From the NCBI RefSeq assembly GCF_963678635.1, contig NC_087069.1, positions 21,178,660 through 21,242,659 on the forward strand: a stretch of DNA of 64,000 nucleotides. The letters run 5' to 3'. This DNA comes from Symsagittifera roscoffensis. Taxonomy: Eukaryota > Xenacoelomorpha > Acoela > Convolutidae. The stretch's first letter is position 1. Every line of letters starts with the position of its first letter. Of this stretch, positions 33,864 through 42,371 are shown in pieces. The position numbers and the translations under genes were made by a program. Below the pieces are notes generated by a model. That model searched no databases and had not been told where the DNA came from. It saw only the letters and a program-made list of their open reading frames with translations.

Positions 33864-36800
33864 ATGCAACAGTTGAAGAACCGATATGATGATGTCAACA
33901 GCCAATTAGGGAGCCTGGAAAGGAGAATGGACACAATGAGCAAGAGTCAAGCCGAGAGTTCGTGTGCAATACAGGCGAAGTTGGATGCAATCTTGAGAGG
34001 TTCTACTCCACAAGAAAGACCGGCAGCGGATCGTACGCAAGGCACCAGAGTCGACTTTGTAGAACCACAAAGGAACAAACGGCAATCGACACCGTTGCCC
34101 TTAACCAGGGATGCGATAAGCATAGCACCAACAGCTGCGAAAACAATAATGAAGAATGGAACGTCGAATACAACGACTGCTCCGGGAGATTCAACAGCTA
34201 ACAGCAACACAGGACCGGATGCTATGACATGGGCCAGCACTTGGGAGATGATGAACAGGACTCTAGAGGCCTTCGCCACGAGGAACACTGACTCGAGCGA
34301 CAGGAGAGAGGGAAAATCAAGAAAGACATTCAAGAAGCCAAAAGAATTCAAAGACGACTCCGATGGATGCATTGACACTTGGGTGGAAGTGATGAGATTA
34401 CATCTAGAACAAGATAACTTGAGTGACGAAAGACAAGCATGTACAGCCATACTGAGCAACTTGGAAGGAACGGCATTAAAATGCGTGGTCGCAAAGAAGG
34501 AGGAAGAACGCGACACCGCGGACAAGATCTTCGAGATATTGCTGAATCGATTCGGGTCAGGCATGAAGGGTCACCAAGCGATGATGCGATTTGAAAAGAG
34601 AAGGCAGAGGGACGACGAGTCAATAGATCGGTTCCTAGATGACCTCGAGAGCTTGAGAAGGAGGAGTGACCCAGAGGAGTCGACAAATAGACGGAACTTT
34701 AGCATTGCCTCGAAGTTCATCGATGGGGTGAAAAGTGATGACTTAAGGACAATGTTAGCAACATACTACACATTGTCGAAGGACAGCGCACCCACCCCAG
34801 AAGAAATGAGACAGAAATCAAGAGAATACATGCTGATGAAACCTAAGAAGTACTCATATTCCGAAAACAGGAACACGCAAGGGGGAAGCCAACCCCAGAG
34901 GTCATCATGGTACAAACCTAGAGATGATATGGACAAGCGCAGATCATGCGCGAACTGCGGGTCAGCGGATCATCATGTGGCTGACTGCACAACGTACAAA
35001 CAAGGCATGAAGAGCCTAGGTTATGCACCGGATGAAGAGGATATGAGCCAGATGGAGGAACACGAGTACTATAATGGCTTAATCATCAAGATAGGCGCCA
35101 GATGCTTCTTCTGTAACCAGGAGGGGCACTTCAGAATGGATTGTCCCTTCTTCTGGGAAGCGGTCAAGGACCAGAATCACCCCAAACATAAGTTGGCATT
35201 AGCGGCGGTGCAGAATCAGCGGAACAGGCAAAACGAGTTTGAATCTAGGAACTTGGGGGCACCAAACACCGAATTGCCGACGAAGACAGTGAAAGCTGTT
35301 ACACATGTTAGCGGTGCGTTAGAGTCCGCGGCCGGAAGCTCTCTAGAGATAAATTATGAGAAAGCGGCGACGGAAGCAATTGCCAAAGTGAAACAAGATC
35401 TGGCTGCGAAAGAAATAGAGCAACGACTAAAGTTGGAGATCGAAAGACAGAGTTTTAACGAAGCATTAACCGGATCGAACTCAATACCAGAGGCTAGAAC
35501 GGGCTCAATGAAGACCGGGAATTGTAACACCGTGAAAATGGTGACAGGTAAACCTTTTGGAATATCGAAAATCGGAGCAAGAATAATGTCGATAATCACA
35601 GTGGGCGGACACGAGGTAACCAGAAACTTGAGCGAGCCGAGCGACCAGACGATAATGCACATTGACGTGTATGCAGACTACTTGAGTGGAATAAGTCCAC
35701 AAACGACTTCTAGAGCGCTCAGGGCACTACTCACGAGAGGGGGCAGCAAATCGGTACGTGTTGATAATAGGTACACTGAAGCTTATGGTCCACACGAGGT
35801 CATGCTAAATATAGATGGAATCAACATCTATACCAAGACGATGATAACATGCGACGAAGACCTAATTGGACAAATCTATGTAGGGAAAGAAGAGTTGAAA
35901 GTAAGATCGATCGGACACTGTGCCATGCTTGAAGAAGATGCAATGCACATCGGGACGGAAGCAGACGTGACAGGGCACGTGCTAGACATAAATGGCAAAA
36001 AGACTCAGTTGCGTGGATTACTTGACACGGGAGCAGTCTTGAGCGTCATACCAATCGAAACATGGGAAAAGATGGGCTTTGACAAAGGTGACTTGATAGA
36101 CTCGAGAATACGGCTGTCAGCTGCAAACAAAGGGGCCCTACGGGTGCTGGGCAGGACGCCGATAATAGCCCTCAATTTGGGGGAACGTAACCTGTGGATG
36201 AGCTTCATCGTGGTAGAAAACCTAGATGAATCTGACCAATTCATTTTGGGCAGAGACTTCATCAGGAATTTCGACGTAACGATTGATCTAAATAATGCAA
36301 TGTTCAGGATACGGAACCCGGATAGGAGGTACGCAATCAAACCGGTAAATTTAATAATGGCGAATGAAAACAAAGCACCGGTATTCTTGAGTAGGAGAGT
36401 GAGGTTAAAAGCTAATGAAGCGGCAATCGTAAGCTTGAGGATGAAAAATTATAATGAACTAAGTGACAACAAGCAAGTGTGTATAGTTCCGAATCCCAAT
36501 AGTCAAAGCGCTGCTGTTTTAGGAAGATCATTTTCGATAACGAAGAGCGGCCTCTGCGTCAGTGTCTTGTTGAATACCCTTGATATACCGATCACGATAC
36601 AGAGAGGGAGGAAGCTGGGATATGCTTTACCAGTTAAAACTCGATACGAAACAATTGAAAACTCAAAACAAAATGAAGTTGTTGATTGTCCTAATCACAG
36701 GGACAAAATTTGTATCTTGAGACGATTGCAGAGAATAAAAGATTCTTCAAGTCTTATCAAATCACTTAAGTCAGAAACGGACGATGGGCTTTCGAGCTGT

Positions 36801-39800
36801 TCGAACTTTCCAGAGCGACCCACACTAGATGAAATGCAAACTGATAAACCGGTTCTGCCGGAGATTGAACATTTAAGGGGCAAACTGAAAGATGAACAGC
36901 TCGAAGCTATCAAGGACGTACTAGAGCGGAACGAGGAGGTTTTTTCAAGTCATAAGGCGGATATCGGGTGTTGTAATTTTGTTGAACATGAAATAGAACT
37001 TGAGGAAAACGCGGTGCCACACAGGGAGGGGGCGAGGCGCATGACCCCACACAAATCGGACGCGTGTAGAAAAGAAATCGAAACGTTACTAGAGTATGAC
37101 ATGATAGAACCATCCAAGTCACCGTGGTCGTGTGGAGTAGTGATGGCCAAAAAGAAAGGCGACCAGTTGAGGTTTTGTTGTGACTTTCGATACCTGAACT
37201 CCGTCACGGTGAAGGATGCCTATCCCATACCTAGAATTGATGAGAGCCTCTCGAAGTTAGGTGATGCGAAATTTTTTACGACTCTTGATTTAGGCTCGGC
37301 CTTTTGGCAGGTACCATTAAGGAAGCAAGACAGGGACAAGACAGGGTTCGCCTGCGAGTTGGGTCTGTTTCAATGGAAACGGATGCCGTTTGGACTCTGC
37401 AATGCAACAGCCACGTTTCAGCGGCTGATGGCACACGCGTTGATAGGCGTGACGAAGAAGTACGGCAACCTGGTAATGTGCTATGTGGACGACGTGGTAA
37501 TAGCAACGCCAACACTAGAAGACCACATTGAGAGGCTTGACGAGGTGTTCGCGTGCATGAAAAGATCGGGGCTGAAGTGTAAACCATCAAAGTGCGAGAT
37601 ACTCAAGGACTCGATTAAATACTTGGGCAGGATGGTAGATAAACACGGTATCAGACCTGACCCAGACGCCGTGGAAGCAGTCCTAACCTGGAAATCACCG
37701 AAGACGGAGCACCAGCTGATGAGCTTCCTGGGTTTCGCCAACTATTATAGAGAATTCATCAAGGGCTATGCGGACAAGGTATACCCGATGCAACAATTAA
37801 TGAGACACAAGGGCAAGAAGTTCACGTGGAATAACGCGGCAGAAGAGTCATTCCAGAGAATAAAGAAAGAGCTGTGTGAGGCACCAGTACTGGGTATGCC
37901 GACTGAGAAGGGGATGTACGTGCTAGACACGGATGCGTCAGTAGTCGCTATTTCTGGGATTCTCCATCAAGAACAAGAATGGAATGGGAAGACAGTCTTG
38001 AGACCAATAGCATACGGGAGCAAGGTCCTAAGTGACACAGAAATGAAGTACGGAGCACCGAAAGCAGAGATGTTTGCGGTGGTCACCTTTGTCGAAAAAT
38101 ACAGAGCATACTTAGGCAGTGAGCCCTTCAAGCTGCGAGTCGACAACCGAGCACTAAGCTGGCTGAAAACGTACTCAATGGACCAGAGCTATATTGGGAG
38201 GTGGAAAGTTCGCTTGGATGGATACAACATGATAATTGAGCACAGAACACGAGATAAACATCAAAATGCTGACAGCTTGAGTAAGAAGACGGAGTTCTAC
38301 GAGAGGCAAGAACAAAGAGAGGCGGACAGACCTGAGATCAAAGACGGCTTCTCCTTCATGGACAAAGAAACGTACGACAGTCTTCCACTCACGAGATGGC
38401 TGGACAAATCAGGCAAACCGATTGAAGATCATCCCGAATTGCCGGAAGAGCCTCTTGAAAAGACCATCTTGAAGAAAAGCAGAAGGATTCCGATAGGAAT
38501 AATGCTCAAGTCCAAGATCGTGAGGGAAACACTTAAGGCAAAAGGTTATGATCTCATCCAGGTAGAGGAGGGAACGGTCCGAATAGATGAAGACTTAATG
38601 AGGTTGCTTGAGAAACTATCAGATGACAAGCCCGTGATCCAAGAGAAAGGTCAGGAGGCACCGGAACTAACCATACTTCGGAGAGAAGAAACAGTGAACA
38701 ATACTGACGTCTCAAAAGGAAGCATCACTGATAGCAGGGAAGTTGTGCGATCACTAGTTGAAAAAATCCCCGAAAAAATTCTGGAACAGACAAAAGTCAG
38801 GGATAAGAAAGTAACATTCAGAGAAGAAGTTGAACACCTGGGACTAGATCAAGAGTCCGGGGAGTGGTCCAGATTCATGGAAGAAGACGAAACCGGAGAA
38901 GGGAAATTGTCCGGGGAGCGTGAAGAATGGGATGAAGACTCGGATGAGAGCAGCGAAGACCAAGACAGTCTATGCATGATACTGGCGGAAGAGAAGATAA
39001 GACAGCACGACAGGGAATTACAGACGGATCCATCTTCAGGGACGTACAATCTGGAAATACAAGAGGTACGAGGTGGTGAAGAGCTCGAGAAAATAGCAGT
39101 TTCAAGAAAACCACTAAGGGAACTGTCGTGCAACTCAAACGTCAGAACGAATCTGGTACCAGAAGACGACATGAAAATCGTGAAAAGGATGATATGTGTG
39201 AAGCTGAGCGATGACATCCACAACCCTGGTGAAATGAATGGACAGATCATGGCGCTAAAGGAGCACGTTAAGGCGAGATACAGGCTGTCTGACCTAATAA
39301 GGGCCCAGAAGAATGACAAAATGACAAGTAACCTCTCCAAATGGATCCATTCGGGAGTCAAGGAGAAGGGGGAACTTGAGGAAGACAGCTACAAGATCTT
39401 GAGCCAGTTCTACAAAGAAAAGAGAGATTTACTTTATCACACAGCTGAAGGGGTGGTAGCGTGCAAGAGAAGAGATGAGGAAAAAATATTACACAAACAC
39501 AACCTCATCATACTACCACAATTGTACCAAACGGAGGTGCTTTTCAGATCACACGACCAGATGGGCCACCAGGGGATGGATAAAGTACAACAAAGGATAC
39601 TTCACAGGTTTGATTGGCCGGGAATGAGAAAAGCTTGCGAGAGATGGGTGAATGCCTGCCTAGCATGCCTTCAAGTAAAAGACCCAAGGAAGATGAAGTT
39701 TCCCCTCAAGTCTGTCGAGAGTTCGGAATTCAATGAAGTGGTGCAGATAGACCATCAGAAAATCTGCATGACGGAGTCGGGTTATAACCAAATACTAGTT

Positions 39801-41864
39801 ATAATAGATCACTTCACCAAGTTGGCGGAAGCGGTTCCGTGCCAGACAGCCTCGGCAGAGGAGACATGTGATCACCTGATAACGCATTGGATATCGCGGT
39901 ATGGTTGTCCAATGACTTTCCAGTCGGACAACGGCAAGGCTTTTGTGGGGGACTTGACAAAAGAATTGATGAAGAGATCACACATTGCTCAAGCGCACTC
40001 GACGACCTATCATCCACAGACCAATGGGTTGGTAGAGAGACAGAACAGGACACTGGTCAACATGCTCAGGGTGTACTGCTCGAGATACATGACGGACTGG
40101 GACAAATACCTGCCACAGGTAGTAGGAGCCTATAATAGTACTCAGCACTCAACGACGGGTATCAGTCCTTTCATGATGTTGACAGGCAGGGAAAGGGCAA
40201 TGCCTATAACATTCTTCTACCCGGAGTACGAGGGGAAGAGGACGTCACCTCAAGCATACGTGAAGGAAGCGATCAAAAGACAACAAGAGCTAAACGAGCT
40301 ATGTCGGAGAAACACGGCGCAAGCGCAAATGAGGCAACGCAAGAAATATGACGAAAAGATACTAAGAGCAAAGCCATACGAAGTGGGCCAATACGTGTGG
40401 GTCTTCCAAAATGTCATACCGCCCAAGGGAACAAAGAAACTACTCAAGAAATGGAGAGGACCGTTCATGATTACGGAAGTACATCAACAAGGACGGTTCT
40501 ATCGCTTGAGTACAGGGCGAGCAGCACATTACGAAAATCTGAAGCCTCATGTCCCGTCCCCGGAGGACTGGTGCCTACCAAAAGACATGGAAGGTCTTGA
40601 GTACCTGGTGGTGGAACCAGCGTGCGAGGTGAATGAGAAAGGCACTAGAGAGAAAAATGATGGTAATGAGAACTTGAGTTTGGACGACAACGAAAAGATA
40701 GAAGTGGAGTCGGATGCAGGTTCATTTGTAGAAGAAGACTGGAACGACCCAGAGCAAAACGAGGTACCGAAGTGGATGGATCCGGATCGACCAACACCAC
40801 CGGAAACCAGGACTGGCAATCGTAAACGAACAGGTATGAGGTACAATAGGTACGGGGATGACTTCTTGATCGATAAGATACAGCCAGACAAGTTGGGCGA
40901 TGAACTACTAAGCGCAGGCGAACTGGAAGCCGAAGAGGAATGGCAGGTCATTGACGATGGTGGACATTATCCGCAGGATGATTACTCGACGCCAGAATTG
41001 GAGACGGATCTCGAGCAGAGTGAAATAGAAAGGAGGGAGAACACGAACTTGAGGATTCTAGAGTGGATGCGTGATGTCAAAGACGAGAGCCGCGAAGGAC
41101 AAAGCATTCAGCAAATCGATGTATCAGCAGCAAATTACATGAAGACAGAGGACCCTCTTTTCGGATGGACAGCAACAGACAGGCCACTGGACATCCCCAA
41201 GGACAATTCAGACCCGACTACATCGACGGGGACGTCGATAAATATTTTTGTCCGGGGAGTGGGGGTAGGACTTACCCACACCGAAAATTTGATGATAAAG
41301 AAGCTCAAGGAAGTGAGGGAAACAAGCGGATTGGAACTGGAGGAAGAAGAACCAGAGCCTACCATAGGAAGGAATTTCAAAACGAAATTCGAAATACCCA
41401 ATGAATACTCAGAGAACATCATGATAACGGATAGCGACTTCATCCTGTCAAACAGGACCCGCGCGATCTGCATCACGGCGGACATGAGTTTCAAATCAAG
41501 ATTGGAGGCTGACTTCAAAAGAGAGTACCAGAACGTAGAGTTTCTGTTCAGACAGAGGCCAGGACTGGGAGGCATAGCAGCGCTTCCACCGTCAGTGGCA
41601 CAAGTCCCGGGCAAATACCTCTGCTTCCTAGTAACGAGAGTCAACGACAGAAACACAATTGATCCCGAACACGTGATATTGGCACTGACAAGACTACGTG
41701 ACTTCATGATTGAAAGAGGAATAGTGGAGGTCTCGATGCCGGTGTACGACCCAAACAGGGGCAAACTGAGCTCGAGGGAATTGTACGCTATCCTACATGT
41801 GGTCTTTGCAGAAACAGAGATAATGGTGCATCTTCACAAGAAGTACTACTTGAGCATCGCCTGA
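33864..41864 (+). CDS. pol: Gag-Pol polyprotein of a Ty3/gypsy element with macro-domain-like C-terminus
   Basis: 2666 residues from ATG 33864; the frame is open from 33819. In order, it has a coiled coil (1-40) and a capsid-like retrotrans_gag region (about 162-310). Two CCHC knuckles follow (C362-C365-H370-C375 and C414-C417-H422-C427). The aspartic protease has D721-T-G. RT has LDLGSAFWQ near 1138 and Y1207-V-D-D. RNase H has LDTDAS at 1355. The integrase has an HHCC zinc region (about 1875-1935) and D1963, D2022, E2058 (DDX35E). A GPF module (KKWRGPF) lies near 2196. About 300 acidic residues lead to a C-terminal domain (about 2515-2666) resembling OARD1/Poa1-type macro domains. The capsid and enzymes share one frame without a Gag/Pol shift. 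All catalytic residues seen are intact, so the copy may be active in trans or after the upstream break. No chromodomain is seen. Confidence 0.93.
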   Translation: MQQLKNRYDDVNSQLGSLERRMDTMSKSQAESSCAIQAKLDAILRGSTPQERPAADRTQGTRVDFVEPQRNKRQSTPLPLTRDAISIAPTAAKTIMKNGTSNTTTAPGDSTANSNTGPDAMTWASTWEMMNRTLEAFATRNTDSSDRREGKSRKTFKKPKEFKDDSDGCIDTWVEVMRLHLEQDNLSDERQACTAILSNLEGTALKCVVAKKEEERDTADKIFEILLNRFGSGMKGHQAMMRFEKRRQRDDESIDRFLDDLESLRRRSDPEESTNRRNFSIASKFIDGVKSDDLRTMLATYYTLSKDSAPTPEEMRQKSREYMLMKPKKYSYSENRNTQGGSQPQRSSWYKPRDDMDKRRSCANCGSADHHVADCTTYKQGMKSLGYAPDEEDMSQMEEHEYYNGLIIKIGARCFFCNQEGHFRMDCPFFWEAVKDQNHPKHKLALAAVQNQRNRQNEFESRNLGAPNTELPTKTVKAVTHVSGALESAAGSSLEINYEKAATEAIAKVKQDLAAKEIEQRLKLEIERQSFNEALTGSNSIPEARTGSMKTGNCNTVKMVTGKPFGISKIGARIMSIITVGGHEVTRNLSEPSDQTIMHIDVYADYLSGISPQTTSRALRALLTRGGSKSVRVDNRYTEAYGPHEVMLNIDGINIYTKTMITCDEDLIGQIYVGKEELKVRSIGHCAMLEEDAMHIGTEADVTGHVLDINGKKTQLRGLLDTGAVLSVIPIETWEKMGFDKGDLIDSRIRLSAANKGALRVLGRTPIIALNLGERNLWMSFIVVENLDESDQFILGRDFIRNFDVTIDLNNAMFRIRNPDRRYAIKPVNLIMANENKAPVFLSRRVRLKANEAAIVSLRMKNYNELSDNKQVCIVPNPNSQSAAVLGRSFSITKSGLCVSVLLNTLDIPITIQRGRKLGYALPVKTRYETIENSKQNEVVDCPNHRDKICILRRLQRIKDSSSLIKSLKSETDDGLSSCSNFPERPTLDEMQTDKPVLPEIEHLRGKLKDEQLEAIKDVLERNEEVFSSHKADIGCCNFVEHEIELEENAVPHREGARRMTPHKSDACRKEIETLLEYDMIEPSKSPWSCGVVMAKKKGDQLRFCCDFRYLNSVTVKDAYPIPRIDESLSKLGDAKFFTTLDLGSAFWQVPLRKQDRDKTGFACELGLFQWKRMPFGLCNATATFQRLMAHALIGVTKKYGNLVMCYVDDVVIATPTLEDHIERLDEVFACMKRSGLKCKPSKCEILKDSIKYLGRMVDKHGIRPDPDAVEAVLTWKSPKTEHQLMSFLGFANYYREFIKGYADKVYPMQQLMRHKGKKFTWNNAAEESFQRIKKELCEAPVLGMPTEKGMYVLDTDASVVAISGILHQEQEWNGKTVLRPIAYGSKVLSDTEMKYGAPKAEMFAVVTFVEKYRAYLGSEPFKLRVDNRALSWLKTYSMDQSYIGRWKVRLDGYNMIIEHRTRDKHQNADSLSKKTEFYERQEQREADRPEIKDGFSFMDKETYDSLPLTRWLDKSGKPIEDHPELPEEPLEKTILKKSRRIPIGIMLKSKIVRETLKAKGYDLIQVEEGTVRIDEDLMRLLEKLSDDKPVIQEKGQEAPELTILRREETVNNTDVSKGSITDSREVVRSLVEKIPEKILEQTKVRDKKVTFREEVEHLGLDQESGEWSRFMEEDETGEGKLSGEREEWDEDSDESSEDQDSLCMILAEEKIRQHDRELQTDPSSGTYNLEIQEVRGGEELEKIAVSRKPLRELSCNSNVRTNLVPEDDMKIVKRMICVKLSDDIHNPGEMNGQIMALKEHVKARYRLSDLIRAQKNDKMTSNLSKWIHSGVKEKGELEEDSYKILSQFYKEKRDLLYHTAEGVVACKRRDEEKILHKHNLIILPQLYQTEVLFRSHDQMGHQGMDKVQQRILHRFDWPGMRKACERWVNACLACLQVKDPRKMKFPLKSVESSEFNEVVQIDHQKICMTESGYNQILVIIDHFTKLAEAVPCQTASAEETCDHLITHWISRYGCPMTFQSDNGKAFVGDLTKELMKRSHIAQAHSTTYHPQTNGLVERQNRTLVNMLRVYCSRYMTDWDKYLPQVVGAYNSTQHSTTGISPFMMLTGRERAMPITFFYPEYEGKRTSPQAYVKEAIKRQQELNELCRRNTAQAQMRQRKKYDEKILRAKPYEVGQYVWVFQNVIPPKGTKKLLKKWRGPFMITEVHQQGRFYRLSTGRAAHYENLKPHVPSPEDWCLPKDMEGLEYLVVEPACEVNEKGTREKNDGNENLSLDDNEKIEVESDAGSFVEEDWNDPEQNEVPKWMDPDRPTPPETRTGNRKRTGMRYNRYGDDFLIDKIQPDKLGDELLSAGELEAEEEWQVIDDGGHYPQDDYSTPELETDLEQSEIERRENTNLRILEWMRDVKDESREGQSIQQIDVSAANYMKTEDPLFGWTATDRPLDIPKDNSDPTTSTGTSINIFVRGVGVGLTHTENLMIKKLKEVRETSGLELEEEEPEPTIGRNFKTKFEIPNEYSENIMITDSDFILSNRTRAICITADMSFKSRLEADFKREYQNVEFLFRQRPGLGGIAALPPSVAQVPGKYLCFLVTRVNDRNTIDPEHVILALTRLRDFMIERGIVEVSMPVYDPNRGKLSSRELYAILHVVFAETEIMVHLHKKYYLSIA
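41250..41259 (+). other. Internal copy of the polypurine primer motif (candidate central PPT)
   Basis: GTCCGGGGAG, followed by TGGGGGTAGGA, repeats the ten bases just before the 3' LTR (48698-48707). Copies D (about 55602) and E (about 62645, minus) keep this stretch almost unchanged. It also encodes the conserved peptide NIFVRGVGVGLT, so coding constraint could explain it. Confidence 0.35.
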
Positions 41865-42371
41865 GTCGGGTACATGGAGGTATCAGGTCGGGTGTGAGGG
41901 AGGAGTCTTGAGTTAGGTACTGGGGTGCGGCGCAGGTAAAGGGATCTTAAGATGTGATTGGCATGACAATTGAATTTTAAAAGAAAGAATTGATGGTGCT
42001 AAAATATAAAATGAATCTGCATGTTCTTAAGGGAAAATCCAATCGAATTGCTTTAAGTGATATGAGAATGATAAGTTTTTAACCATATGGGTAGAAGGGG
42101 GGTCTCTAGGTTAGGAACGTGACATGCTAAGTTTTAATGAGCTTTCTGTTTTCAGATCGAGTTTGAAAAACAAAGTTGAAAATCCAACTACACTCAAGCG
42201 AGAAACAGAAAGAGAGAATCTTGATTGAACACGCGATAATCCGAATCTACAGCAAGTACTCGCAAGAGAACATTTCTAGAGAATACTTGAGTTGGTAAGG
42301 TAATTCTTGAGTTGGTAAGGTAATTCTTGGGCTGGTTAACATCTACCTATATACATCCCGAAGTTGCAAAA
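41865..42371 (+). other. Spacer between pol and downstream ORFs, with splice acceptor candidate
   Basis: About 500 non-coding bases. CTTTCTGTTTTCAG ends at 42155 and is a strong animal 3' splice site. It would suit a spliced mRNA giving access to the three downstream ORFs, as env mRNAs are made. A tandem repeat of ACTTGAGTTGGTAAGGTAATT (about 2.5 units) lies at 42285-42340. Confidence 0.5.
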
